Below, piece after piece: positions 32,441-40,584 of a stretch of DNA of 41,187 nucleotides. The notes beneath the pieces were generated by a model that was not told the DNA's origin, made no database searches, and saw nothing but the letters and a program-made list of their open reading frames with translations. Numbering within the stretch: position 1 is the first letter of the stretch; every line of letters starts with the position of its first letter. The position numbers were made by a program, and so were the translations under genes. The DNA comes from Nitrospirota bacterium (GTDB taxonomy: Bacteria > Nitrospirota > Nitrospiria > Nitrospirales > Nitrospiraceae): the NCBI GenBank assembly GCA_040755395.1, contig JBFMAX010000019.1, positions 1 through 41,187 on the forward strand. Direction: 5' to 3'.

Positions 32441-33454
32441 CTATCTCTTCACGGCCCTTGCCGGTTCTCGGCTCTGTTGGGTGCGTGATGACGAGGAGGG
32501 TAGGGGAAGGGACTCCCTTCCGAATCCAAGCCGCCTCCGACGCAGCTTGGGATACATCCACATATACATACCGGTTGCCACGAAGAAAACGAGCGCGGCC
32601 GCCGTCAAATCGTACAGCGGCCACAGCCGGTCTCCGAACAGCTTTCCGGTATGAAGATCATTGAGATACGCATCCAGCGTCATCTTCATCGGCACCGCCG
32701 CGACCAGCCGCTCCAGCGGCTCAAGATCGACCGATTCGACCGTGCCGGTTTCCTGGTGGTATCGATAAAGGCCTCGCTTGGTTCCGACAAACGCATACTC
32801 CCGCTGAGATGCATCGAATGTGATGACGGTGATTTCCGTGGTCAGATCCGCCGCTGAGCCTGACGGTCCGGCGAGCGCGGTCCAATGCCGTCCCGCGTCC
32901 CTGGAGATATACGCGCCCGTCTTCGACCCGACGAAGAGCATATCGGGTCGCGAGGGGCTCCGTTGAATCGTCGTGATTTTTCCCATCGGCCGACCTTCGG
33001 CCTCCTCGGATGCCGTCCATGTCTCACCCGCATCGTCGCTCAGGAACAGCCCCTGTTGAGTGCCGATGAGCCATTGCGAGTCCATGATCAGCAGCGCCGT
33101 GACTTCCGGCTGGTCGCCGGCGGGCATGAACTGGCTCCACCGGCCGGATTTGCGACCGAAGAGACCCGCTTTGGTAGCCGCCACGAGATCCGTTCCTCCG
33201 GTATCGGCTCCGTGATGGATCGCCAGAGCTTTGATCTGGCCGACCTTTTGCGTCATCACTGCTGTGCCCCACGTCGGGATCAGCGACACCGGCATATCCA
33301 CACGTTGGAGCCAGGTCCAACCTTTTTGGTGAGTGAGCGCGAGGCCGGTCACGGCCAAGATGACGACACACAGCGCCACCGCCATTCCAGCGTAGCGGTG
33401 GGCTTTTCGTGCGAGGACGACCGATCGTTTATCCACAGATTTGAACGGCTCCAT
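32441..33454 (-). CDS. PepSY-associated TM protein with inserted BNR-type beta-propeller
   Basis: The 337-residue protein starts with a cytoplasmic stub and a helix typical of PepSY_TM proteins (KAHRYAGMAVALCVVILAVT). It ends with the matching second half (LNDLHTGKLFGDRLWPLYDL, then TAAALVFFVATGMYMWMY) and a basic tail. Between the helices lie about 210 residues with repeated Asp-box motifs (SDDAGETW, SRDAGRHW) typical of BNR/sialidase-type propellers. PepSY_TM proteins are often encoded beside siderophore or metal receptors and are thought to act in periplasmic reduction or release of the metal complex. The histidines of the helices fit a heme- or metal-linked role, which is inference. GGAGCTGT precedes the ATG, 17 bp after the TonB-receptor stop. 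Confidence 0.85.
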   Translation of the reverse strand: MEPFKSVDKRSVVLARKAHRYAGMAVALCVVILAVTGLALTHQKGWTWLQRVDMPVSLIPTWGTAVMTQKVGQIKALAIHHGADTGGTDLVAATKAGLFGRKSGRWSQFMPAGDQPEVTALLIMDSQWLIGTQQGLFLSDDAGETWTASEEAEGRPMGKITTIQRSPSRPDMLFVGSKTGAYISRDAGRHWTALAGPSGSAADLTTEITVITFDASQREYAFVGTKRGLYRYHQETGTVESVDLEPLERLVAAVPMKMTLDAYLNDLHTGKLFGDRLWPLYDLTAAALVFFVATGMYMWMYPKLRRRRLGFGRESLPLPSSSSRTQQSREPARAVKR

Positions 33455-33471
33455 ACAGCTCCTTTGTAGCT

Positions 33472-35742
33472 TCAGAAATACCACTCCGCGCCTAGCAGGA
33501 AGGTGCGGCCCGATTGCTGAAGATTGCGATTGGAGAAATTGCCCGCCGTGTTGATCTCCCGTTCCACCTTTGTTTCGTTTGTCAGATTGCCCGCCTCCAG
33601 AAAGAAGGAAAAATTTTTATAGAGCGCCTGGCGCACCGCCACGTCGACGATGGACACGGGATTGGTGATCTTAAAGGCGCTGTTGCTCTGGACTTCCTTG
33701 ACGAAAGGAAAATAGCGCCAGGCGATGGTAAAAATGGTTCCTAGTGGAGCGTAGCGGTAGTCGAGCCCGGCGTTGAGGATGTACTCCGGTTGCTTATTGA
33801 AGCGGCGTTTTTCGCCGCTGGCCGACTGCAAGCTGGACTCCAGAAAGGTCTGGTTGGCCCAGACGCTCGTCGTCTGCAGAATCGGAAGGCCGGTGGGAGC
33901 CAGACTGATCCGCTGCTCCAACTCAACTCCGCGCACCCAGCCGTTTCCGACGTTCTTGGCTTCCAGCACATCGCGGCCGCCGATGTCGACCCCGGTATCG
34001 ACTTCTTCCACGATTTGCGTAATGCGCTTGTAAAATAGATTGACCCCGAAAAACACGATCGGGGTCACATACTCGCCGCCGAGATCGATGTTCCATGAGC
34101 GCGCCGGATTAATCTGAGGATTGCCTCTGATAATTCGCCGTCCTCGGATCAATTCGATGGGGGTCATCTGATTGAAGTCGGGCCGGTTCAGAGTCCGTGA
34201 GACGGCGGCTCGAAAAGTCAGATCATCGCGCAGCCGGTATAGCACGGGGAGGCTGGGATTGAAATCGGAAATCGAGCGGCGCACCTTCGTGCCGTCTCCT
34301 CCGGCGGCATCCTGAAAGACCTGTTCAAATCGGACCCCCGGCACGATACTCAACCGATCGGTGAGCCATACTTCATCTTGAATGTACCCGGCGATATAGT
34401 TCTCGTTGAATTGATAGCGGTCTCCCGGCACGCTTGTAACCGTAAAGGCTCCGGTGTTGGATATTTGGCTCTTGAAGACGCTCACGTCGCGGTCGCGCAG
34501 CCGCATGGCCGCTCCGACTTTCACCATGTGCCGCATGCCCAGGTCGACCGGGATGGTCAGGTTGCTGAGCACGTTGTACGTAGAGTCCGTGCGCAACTCG
34601 TTCTGAAACTCGCGCCTGAAAAACCCGAATGCTCCGGCGGCTTCTCGGAAGGTCAATGCATCCGTCTCATTTGTCAGTGCACCGGCGTAGTAGCCGCCCA
34701 GCGAGTCCCACACGACTCCGTTCTCGAACGCGTGTTTGTGGGAAAAGCCGAGGCCCTTGGTCTGGGACCTCGATGTTCCGCTCTGTTCAACGCGCTCTTC
34801 GTCCTGTGTGGAGGGCTGGGCGAAGTTTGTGAATGTTCTGACTCCCGGCTTGTCTTCCTCGACATTTAGGACCATCGGCTTGAGATGGAATTCTCCAGAT
34901 CGGTAGAAAAATCCGAGGTCGATATTCATGCTCAGCAGGCGCTGACTCGTCGTTTCCTGATTGACCTCGCCTCGCCCGGCCGTGAGCGGCTCGAACAGTC
35001 TGGAGCGGTCGCGTTTGATGGGCTGTTCCAGGTAGTCGGCAGAGGCCATGATGCCGAACCAACTCGTCGGCCGATGGCCGAACGCGATGCTCCCGTTTAA
35101 GAGCGATCCGTCGATGCCGGTTTGGCCCCCGTAGCCGGCGCGACCGGTGAAGGTCAGTGTTTGCGGAATCTGGCGCGTCCTGATGTCCACTCGCCCCGCG
35201 ACTCCGTCGCTTTCGAATTCGGCCGTCGGGTTTCTGATCACTCTGGCGCTCTCGATGAGGAACGAAGAAAGTTGATGGACGGAGAACTCCCGCTTGTCCC
35301 CGGGACCAGGCAGCTGGATGCCGTCCACCTGGACCCGGGTGAACGATTTGTCAAGGCCGCGCAGCTCGATGTCGCGATTCTCGCCGACCGGTCCTCCGAC
35401 CACCACGCCCGGGAGTCGTTGAATGACGTCGCCCATACGGCGGTTGTTCCGGATGATGAATTCTTCCCGCCGCACGCCTGTTTGCGGAACCGGATCGGTC
35501 AAGCGGACGGCCTCCGGTGACTTGACTTCTTGCGCAATGGTCACGGGCTCCAACTGCAGCGAATCGCCTGACGGCTCACGTTCTTGTACGGTTGCTCGTG
35601 CCTCGCTAGGCTCTTCCTGTGCTGCCGGTTCAGGATCGGCGGCGGGCTCTTGCGGCCAGGCCGGCGATCCGCCTGCCAGTACCCCCGACAAAACCATGAC
35701 CATGGCCCATATCGGCTGCCCACATCCATCGTGCGTGCTCAC
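33472..35742 (-). CDS. TonB-dependent outer-membrane receptor
   Basis: The 756-residue protein starts at GTG after GGGAGGGG. It has a signal peptide (AMVMVLSGVLAGGSPAWPQ), an acidic Pro/Glu linker and a plug domain (MGDVIQRLPGVVVGGPVGEN, RDIELRGLDKSFTRVQVDGI). The beta-barrel contains family features such as FTFRAAVSRTLNRPDFNQM-like strands and ends with the aromatic residue of GAEWYF. No conventional TonB box is certain, though LEPVTIAQEV near the mature N-terminus is a candidate. Such receptors import metal chelates, cobamides or oligosaccharides using energy from TonB. The TonB-C gene upstream and the PepSY-TM gene downstream favour a metal-complex substrate. Confidence 0.95.
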   Translation of the reverse strand: MSTHDGCGQPIWAMVMVLSGVLAGGSPAWPQEPAADPEPAAQEEPSEARATVQEREPSGDSLQLEPVTIAQEVKSPEAVRLTDPVPQTGVRREEFIIRNNRRMGDVIQRLPGVVVGGPVGENRDIELRGLDKSFTRVQVDGIQLPGPGDKREFSVHQLSSFLIESARVIRNPTAEFESDGVAGRVDIRTRQIPQTLTFTGRAGYGGQTGIDGSLLNGSIAFGHRPTSWFGIMASADYLEQPIKRDRSRLFEPLTAGRGEVNQETTSQRLLSMNIDLGFFYRSGEFHLKPMVLNVEEDKPGVRTFTNFAQPSTQDEERVEQSGTSRSQTKGLGFSHKHAFENGVVWDSLGGYYAGALTNETDALTFREAAGAFGFFRREFQNELRTDSTYNVLSNLTIPVDLGMRHMVKVGAAMRLRDRDVSVFKSQISNTGAFTVTSVPGDRYQFNENYIAGYIQDEVWLTDRLSIVPGVRFEQVFQDAAGGDGTKVRRSISDFNPSLPVLYRLRDDLTFRAAVSRTLNRPDFNQMTPIELIRGRRIIRGNPQINPARSWNIDLGGEYVTPIVFFGVNLFYKRITQIVEEVDTGVDIGGRDVLEAKNVGNGWVRGVELEQRISLAPTGLPILQTTSVWANQTFLESSLQSASGEKRRFNKQPEYILNAGLDYRYAPLGTIFTIAWRYFPFVKEVQSNSAFKITNPVSIVDVAVRQALYKNFSFFLEAGNLTNETKVEREINTAGNFSNRNLQQSGRTFLLGAEWYF

Positions 35743-35853
35743 GCGCCCCCTCCCTTGTTGCTTGGGCTCGGGACTTGCCGCCTCTGGCCATTGAGAATGC
35801 CGGCATCGACCGGATCATCCGCTCCATATGTGTGCGCTCACGTTCTTCAGTCG

Positions 35854-36393
35854 TCAATGCAGCTCGAACGTCACCGGGACTTTGAATTCCATGGGGTGGT
35901 CGAACAGATCCTTGGGCGGGACGACCGGAAAGGCCTTTTTCACCGCCGTTTCCGCCGCCTCATCCAAGATCAGAAAACCGGATGTGCGGTCGATGCGGGT
36001 GTGGAGCAGTTCGCCCAGCGGTGAGACGGTAAACGTGATCATGGCCGACCCTTCCCAACGCATCTGCTGCGCCGTAAACGGGTAGGCTTTCTCCTGATCG
36101 ATCCGCTTCCGCACCTGCTTGAGGTATTTTCGGAACTCTGGGTTGTGCCGATTCTCAAATTGCCGAAACGGACGGTCTGCAAGGATGACCACCGGCGGGA
36201 TGCGGATGACATCCATGTCCTCATCGGGCAAGACACAGGAGGGCCGAGGCGTCTGAACGCTTTCGGCTGGCACCGAAGCGCAGTCCCGGGTGTCTGGCCG
36301 GGGATCGAGTCCGTCGCTAGCGGTGGCCGGCGCCACCAGGAGCAGTATGCCGACGTTAAATGCCGCCCACCTGCACCATGTGCTGTCTTTCAT
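35854..36393 (-). CDS. TonB C-terminal domain protein
   Basis: The 179-residue protein has an N-terminal hydrophobic segment (WAAFNVGILLLVAPATA), a short Pro-containing linker and a TonB C-terminal domain. The domain shows YLKQVRKRIDQEKAYPFTAQ, then GSAMITFTVSPLGELLHTRI and PMEFKVPVTFEL. The family's YP and G-x-v-x-v-x-F features are present. The linker is far shorter than in classical TonB, and the N-terminal helix could be either an anchor or a cleaved signal. It may serve as a dedicated energy transducer for the adjacent receptor, although no ExbB/ExbD genes are in the window. Its ATG overlaps the stop of the upstream zinc-finger gene (ATGA). Confidence 0.88.
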   Translation of the reverse strand: MKDSTWCRWAAFNVGILLLVAPATASDGLDPRPDTRDCASVPAESVQTPRPSCVLPDEDMDVIRIPPVVILADRPFRQFENRHNPEFRKYLKQVRKRIDQEKAYPFTAQQMRWEGSAMITFTVSPLGELLHTRIDRTSGFLILDEAAETAVKKAFPVVPPKDLFDHPMEFKVPVTFELH

Positions 36394-36605
36394 CGGGCCG
36401 CTCCGTCAGGCTCAGCTGGAGCGCACGAAACGGTGGGGCCGACGGAGAGGGCGGTCTCTCCAGATGGGCAGGCCCGCTCGACGACGGACCAGGGAATCAC
36501 GTGAATGCGCTTGCACCGCCGGCATTTGATCTCCAGTCCCCGCATGGTCCGCCGTCCCATCATGTTTCCGCACCCACAGCGATGTTCGGTATTCTGGTGT
36601 TGCAC
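36390..36605 (-). CDS. Small Com-like zinc-finger protein
   Basis: The 71-residue protein has two cysteine pairs, HRCGCGNMMGRRT and GLEIKCRRCKRIHVI, in the spacing of Mu-Com-like or zinc-ribbon proteins that bind nucleic acid. It probably holds one zinc ion. The C-terminal half is of low information content. It starts at GTG with AAAGGAG at suitable spacing. It lies 33 bp after the NtrC-type regulator and overlaps the TonB-C start (ATGA), so it sits inside the operon. Com of phage Mu is a translational activator. Whether this one controls translation of the following genes is speculation. Confidence 0.7.
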   Translation of the reverse strand: MQHQNTEHRCGCGNMMGRRTMRGLEIKCRRCKRIHVIPWSVVERACPSGETALSVGPTVSCAPAEPDGAAR

Positions 36606-36638
36606 GGATGATCCACTCCTTTCGTGTCGGCGCGAATG

Positions 36639-38057
36639 TCACTGAGGGCTCGATGAGAGGTGCGCTTCCTCAATGCCGAGCTGTTTCAGTTTGGTATAGA
36701 GTGCCGTGCGGTGAATGCCGAGCAGGCGTGCGGCTTCCGCTTTATTGCCTTCGGTCTGGGCCAGTGCACGCTTGATGAGCATCCGTTCGAGCGCTTGCAC
36801 CGCTTCGTCGAGCGGAAGTTCGAGGAGTTCCCGCAGACGAGGTCCCGCGCTCGCGTGCTCATCTTGGCCGGTCAAGGCCGGCAGGTCGTCCAGTGTGATC
36901 AGCGGACCCTGCGCGACGACTGCAGCTCGTTGAACGAGATGTGCCAGCTCCCGCACGTTCCCGGGATAGTCGTGCAGGAGCAACGCATGCATGGCCTGCT
37001 GGCTGAATCCCATCGGCTTGACCGCTCCGGCTTGTCGCTGCTGCTCGAGGAAATGTTCGGCCAGATCGGGGATATCGCTGCGCCGCTCACGCAGCGGGGG
37101 AACCTCGATCGTGACCACGTGTAGGCGATAGTACAAATCTTCCCTGAAGCGGCCCTCGGCGACGCGCTGGCGCAGCGGCTGATTGGTCGCCGCGATCAGG
37201 CGGAAGTCGACGCGGCGAGACCCCTGCCCGCCGAGACGATCCACCACCCGCTCTTGCAGTACCCGCAGTAATTTGCCTTGCAGGCTCAGCGGCAGCTCCC
37301 CGATCTCATCCAGAAACAAGGTGCCGCCTGCCGCCGATTCCAGGCGGCCGGGCTTGGCTTGGACTGCGCCCGTAAATGCGCCACGTTCGTGACCGAACAG
37401 CTCGCTTTCCAGTAGACCTTCGGGGATTGCGGCGCAATTGACCGACACCAATGGACCGGCTGCTCGGAGGCTATGGCGATGAATCGCTTGCGCGACCAGT
37501 TCCTTCCCGGTCCCCGATTCGCCCGTCAGCAGCACGGTGGCGTCGGACGGCGCGACTTTGCCGATCAGCTTGAACAGCTCCCGCATTTTGGGGTGGTTGC
37601 CGACGAGGCCGGCCGTTTGGCTTCGCTCCGACTCATTGCCCGACCGCAGCTGCTCCACTTCGAGGCTCAAGCGGTGGACTTCCACCGCCCGGCTGACCAT
37701 GTCGAGAATTTCATCGGCGTCGAAGGGTTTCGTGATGTAATCGTAGGCGCCCGCTTTCATCGCCTGGATGGTCTGCTCGCTTCCGCCGAAGGCCGTAATA
37801 ATCACCACCGGGATCCGTTTGGTCGCCTCCTGGGCTGCCAGCGCCTGCAGTGTTTCGATCCCACCGGCCCGGGGCATCTTCAGATCCATCAAAATCACAT
37901 CGGGGTATTCCGTCCCTCTGCGGAGCCCTTCGAGCGCATCTATGCCGTCGGCCGCTTCGACGACGCGGTATCCGCCGGATCTAAACAACTCCACCAGGCT
38001 TTCGCGCAAATGTCGCTCATCGTCCACGACCATGACGGTCGCTTGTCGGCTTGACAT
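36639..38057 (-). CDS. NtrC-family sigma-54 response regulator
   Basis: The 472-residue protein has a receiver domain (Asp12/13, phospho-acceptor Asp58 in LMDLKMP, Lys110). A sigma-54 AAA+ domain follows with Walker A GESGTGKE (179-186), GAFTGA (226-231) and Walker B LFLDEI (247-252). The C-terminus is a Fis-type HTH ([20 protein letters not shown]). When phosphorylated it should bind enhancer sites and drive sigma-54 promoters. It follows its partner kinase by 32 bp with GGGAGAG before the ATG. The likely target includes its own operon, which has a -24/-12 element before the kinase gene. The TonB-receptor genes follow immediately and are the likely output. Confidence 0.96.
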   Translation of the reverse strand: MSSRQATVMVVDDERHLRESLVELFRSGGYRVVEAADGIDALEGLRRGTEYPDVILMDLKMPRAGGIETLQALAAQEATKRIPVVIITAFGGSEQTIQAMKAGAYDYITKPFDADEILDMVSRAVEVHRLSLEVEQLRSGNESERSQTAGLVGNHPKMRELFKLIGKVAPSDATVLLTGESGTGKELVAQAIHRHSLRAAGPLVSVNCAAIPEGLLESELFGHERGAFTGAVQAKPGRLESAAGGTLFLDEIGELPLSLQGKLLRVLQERVVDRLGGQGSRRVDFRLIAATNQPLRQRVAEGRFREDLYYRLHVVTIEVPPLRERRSDIPDLAEHFLEQQRQAGAVKPMGFSQQAMHALLLHDYPGNVRELAHLVQRAAVVAQGPLITLDDLPALTGQDEHASAGPRLRELLELPLDEAVQALERMLIKRALAQTEGNKAEAARLLGIHRTALYTKLKQLGIEEAHLSSSPQ

Positions 38058-38089
38058 TCAATCTCTCCCACGCCGGGGCAGAAAGTGCA

Positions 38090-39739
38090 TCAGCCTGCTC
38101 CCTGAGGCGCCGCCGGCCCGTCGTCCTCGCGGGGAACCTCCCCAGCGGGGCAGAAAGGAAGGGTCAGCGTGAAGCAGGCGCCCCCGTGCGGCGATTCCAC
38201 ATAGGCCAGGTTCCCGCCCAATGCCCGAGCCATTTCAGCCGAGAGGAAGAGGCCAAGGCCGGTTCCCTGCGGTTTCGTCGTAAAAAACGGCTCGAAAAGA
38301 TGATGCCGGGCTTCCGGAGAGATTCCCGGTCCCGAATCGGTCACGGTGAGGCTGAACGAGTCGTGTTTGTGCCGGATTAACGACACCATGATCGTCCCGC
38401 CCGTGCCGGCCAATGCCTCGAGCGCATTGTAAATGAGGTTGTCAAGGATCTGACCGAGACGATCCCGGTCAATAGCGGCGGCGGCGTCCGAATGCAGGAC
38501 GCCCGTATACGTCACTCGGATGCCGGCTTCTGAAGCCCGCGCCTGCCAGTGTTGCAGGCGCCCGCTCAGGAATTCATTCAGGTTCGTCGGCTGCGATCCG
38601 GCTGCAGCGGGCTTTGCGACCGAAAGAAGGCGGACCACGAGCCGGTCGAGGCGCGAAATTTCCTGTTCCACGACGCCGAAGGCCGCCACCAGTCTGTCGA
38701 GATCGATCGTCCCCCGCCGGGCGAGTTGAATCTTCAGCCGTATAGACGAAAGGGGGTTGCGCACTTCATGCGCAACGCCGGCGACGAGGCGTCCGAGAGT
38801 GGCGAGGCGGTCCGCCTGCTGGAGTTGGCGTTCGAGGTGCTCGCGGCGCGTTTGTTGGAGACGAACAGTCTCGACTAAGTGATTGATTGCCGAAACCACA
38901 CGGTCGACCTCGGCGTAGCCGGTGGTAGGGACCGGACGCGACGCAGTGTCTTGAAGAGTTTTAATGCCCTCCACCATTTGTCCGATGGCTATATCCAGGC
39001 GGCGCGCCATCAACCACGCCCCCCACGCGACGGCTCCGGCCATGATCAGCATCGAGAGCAGGGCGGCGCTGTAGTACCGCCATTGCGGGTTGCGGATGCC
39101 GGGAAGCCGATGCATCAGCCACACCGCGCCGATGGCCTGGTTTTCCCGCAACAGCGGAGCCGCCACGAAGAGGATCACATCGAACCCGCGCTCTACCTGC
39201 TCGCGGACAGACGCCCGGGCGGCGATGGCCTCGCGCGCCAACCGGGAAATGGTGGGCCGTTCCGCTTCGGGGATGTCCATCTTCGGGCCGGAGCCCAAAT
39301 AGGTGGGGAAGGCATATCCGAGCAGCTTGTCTTGTGACCGTGAGTAGAACCCCCCTTCCACTCCGGGAACGTCCCTCAGGCTCTCCAGCGTCATCAGGCG
39401 GAGCGCCGGACCGTTCTCGATGAGCGGCAGCGCACTCAGCGTAGCCGCCGAGGCCGGAATGTCTGCCTTGTCGTACTGGCGAGCCAGGCGGTCCAAGGCC
39501 AGATTCAATTGCGTCGTTGCGTCAGACATGCGAGCCGACTCCGTCATATGAAACAGTTGCAGGCCGAGCAGGGCGCCGCAGACCAACGTGGCGCCGACCA
39601 GCACGCCGAGCGCCTGGATCCGGCGCTTCAAAGACCATTTGGATGGGAACGAGCCGGCCTCGTCTCCTCCGCCGATGACCGACACTCCAGGCTCTTCAAG
39701 GGCGGCGGCTGCCACACCGCCGATGGATTTCTGCATCAT
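38090..39739 (-). CDS. Membrane sensor histidine kinase
   Basis: The 549-residue protein has TM1 (about 43-63), a periplasmic sensor of about 155 residues, and TM2 (about 222-246). A HAMP-like linker and coiled coil lead to a HisKA domain with phospho-acceptor His324 (GVAHEVRNPLSSIRLK). The HATPase domain has an N box (DNLIYNALEAL), G1 (DSGPGIS), F box (FEPFFTTK) and G2 (GTGLGL). It resembles NtrB/ZraS-type kinases that pair with NtrC-family regulators, and the next gene is such a regulator. The start is set at MMQKSIGG, where AAAAGGA lies upstream. The frame is open another 82 codons but crosses a sigma-54 promoter. The periplasmic ligand is unknown. Confidence 0.93.
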   Translation of the reverse strand: MMQKSIGGVAAAALEEPGVSVIGGGDEAGSFPSKWSLKRRIQALGVLVGATLVCGALLGLQLFHMTESARMSDATTQLNLALDRLARQYDKADIPASAATLSALPLIENGPALRLMTLESLRDVPGVEGGFYSRSQDKLLGYAFPTYLGSGPKMDIPEAERPTISRLAREAIAARASVREQVERGFDVILFVAAPLLRENQAIGAVWLMHRLPGIRNPQWRYYSAALLSMLIMAGAVAWGAWLMARRLDIAIGQMVEGIKTLQDTASRPVPTTGYAEVDRVVSAINHLVETVRLQQTRREHLERQLQQADRLATLGRLVAGVAHEVRNPLSSIRLKIQLARRGTIDLDRLVAAFGVVEQEISRLDRLVVRLLSVAKPAAAGSQPTNLNEFLSGRLQHWQARASEAGIRVTYTGVLHSDAAAAIDRDRLGQILDNLIYNALEALAGTGGTIMVSLIRHKHDSFSLTVTDSGPGISPEARHHLFEPFFTTKPQGTGLGLFLSAEMARALGGNLAYVESPHGGACFTLTLPFCPAGEVPREDDGPAAPQGAG

Positions 39740-39788
39740 GTCGAAACGGTCCTTTTGCGCTGCATCATCTAAACTCGGCCGGTCATCA

Positions 39789-39803
39789 GCAGGTTGTGTG
39801 CCA
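39789..39803 (-). promoter_or_regulatory. Sigma-54 (-24/-12) promoter for the kinase-regulator-TonB operon
   Basis: On the minus strand TGGCACACAACCTGC matches the TGGCAC-N5-TTGC consensus with one difference, and the invariant GG and GC are at the correct spacing. It lies 50 bp before the chosen kinase start codon. Confidence 0.7.
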
Positions 39804-39973
39804 CTTGAAAGTATGCAAGCACTTGCTCCATGTGATTGATAGATATGATCTTGAGAAGCAGTATCAAAAACGGGCATCAACGAGTTGTCCTGAATCAGAG
39901 CATTGCCCTGTCCGAAAATCAGACACTCGAACGTGGTGCAGTTGGCATCAGAAGAGTAATTAAATGCCCTCCG

Positions 39974-39998
39974 GACCATCTCCATCGTAGAGATGGTC
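39974..39998. promoter_or_regulatory. Dyad upstream of the sigma-54 promoter (enhancer-like)
   Basis: GACCATCTC and GAGATGGTC form perfect 9-bp arms with a 7-base spacer. It is about 180 bp upstream of the -24/-12 element, the usual position for an NtrC-type enhancer site. A hairpin terminator for something upstream is the alternative, but no plus-strand or minus-strand gene ends here. Confidence 0.5.
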
Positions 39999-40069
39999 TG
40001 GACCGGGAACTACAGTGCGGCGTAGGCAGTGGATTCTCAGTAACCTCATGGGAGTTGGCATAAAGGAAG

Positions 40070-40159
40070 GCGGGGGGCCTCAGGAGGAACGGAGGGCCCC
40101 CGCCGAGCGAAGTGGGAGGGCACAGACTCCCACTTCGGGGCCGGTGCGTATGCACCGGC
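40070..40159 (-). terminator. Cluster of three consecutive hairpins
   Basis: Read on the minus strand, the first hairpin (40159-40140) is GCCGGTGC-ATAC-GCACCGGC, a perfect 8-bp stem. The second (40137-40108) is CGAAGTGGGAG with an 8-base loop, a perfect 11-bp stem. The third (40103-40070) has GCGGGGG arms plus an inner CCTC/GAGG. They begin 17 bp after the last gene of the minus-strand cluster and end in TTCCTTTAT. They may be a compound terminator, a 3'-end stabiliser or a palindromic repeat unit. Confidence 0.6.
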
Positions 40160-40175
40160 TGACGCCGGCATGCAG

Positions 40176-40325
40176 TTACCCATCGCCTCTCGGCGCCCTC
40201 GTTGAATGCTGTTCAGCGGCCAAGGCCGACCCGGTGATGGCATGCCCGCAGCTTTCGCACGCCCAGAAGGCTCTGAGAAACGCCAAACGCGGGACGTCAC
40301 AGCGCGGACATGCGCGCGTCTTCAT
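40176..40325 (-). CDS. Tiny zinc-ribbon protein (49 aa)
   Basis: The 49-residue frame contains CPRCD near the N-terminus (MKTRACPRCD) and CESCGHAITG in the middle. Two CxxC knuckles 15 residues apart fit a rubredoxin-like zinc ribbon. The start lies 17 bp after the stop of the upstream small gene. The ribosome-binding site is weak, so coupled translation is likely. It is followed at once by three strong hairpins. No function can be assigned beyond metal binding. Because of its size it could be missed by ordinary gene calling. Confidence 0.55.
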   Translation of the reverse strand: MKTRACPRCDVPRLAFLRAFWACESCGHAITGSALAAEQHSTRAPRGDG

Positions 40326-40342
40326 ATCGCGTATGCGGGTTC

Positions 40343-40558
40343 TCAATGGCATAGATCACCGTGCGCGCTGGATGCGTCGGCCGGGTGGCAGTTCCCCACC
40401 GATTGCCGGAATTGTGAGCCGCGCATCGCGACGCTTGAAGCAAATGCGAGAAATTGGTCGGGGTCGAATCGAACGGTGATCGGTCCATAGGTGAAACGGA
40501 TCTGGCCGCAAGCACAGACTGTCAACGTCGGCTTGTGGTGACCATGGGGCTGATTCAT
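40343..40558 (-). CDS. Small hypothetical protein with CxC motif
   Basis: The 71-residue protein begins MNQPHGHHKPTLTVCACGQI and continues RFTYGPITVRFDPDQFLAFA, with a His/Cys-rich N-terminus and a C-terminal HGDLCH. Short proteins with the 'C.CGqIrF.YGpIt..F' pattern recur in bacteria and have no known role; a metal-binding or redox function is possible. AAGGAG precedes the ATG. It lies 26 bp after the redoxin-like gene and just before a tiny zinc-ribbon gene, so the three appear to form one transcription unit. Confidence 0.7.
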   Translation of the reverse strand: MNQPHGHHKPTLTVCACGQIRFTYGPITVRFDPDQFLAFASSVAMRGSQFRQSVGNCHPADASSAHGDLCH

Positions 40559-40584
40559 GTGCTCTCCTTGTGTCACGTCGTATC

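Noticed and set aside
35743-35853. TGGCCAGAGGCGGCA before the TonB receptor as a sigma-54 promoter
   Set aside because: The GC of the -12 part is one base too close to the GG of the -24 part, which is not tolerated by sigma-54.
40046-40300. Minus-strand 84-codon frame over the hairpin cluster
   Set aside because: It reads through three strong hairpins and is out of frame with the CxxC zinc-ribbon frame, which is better supported.
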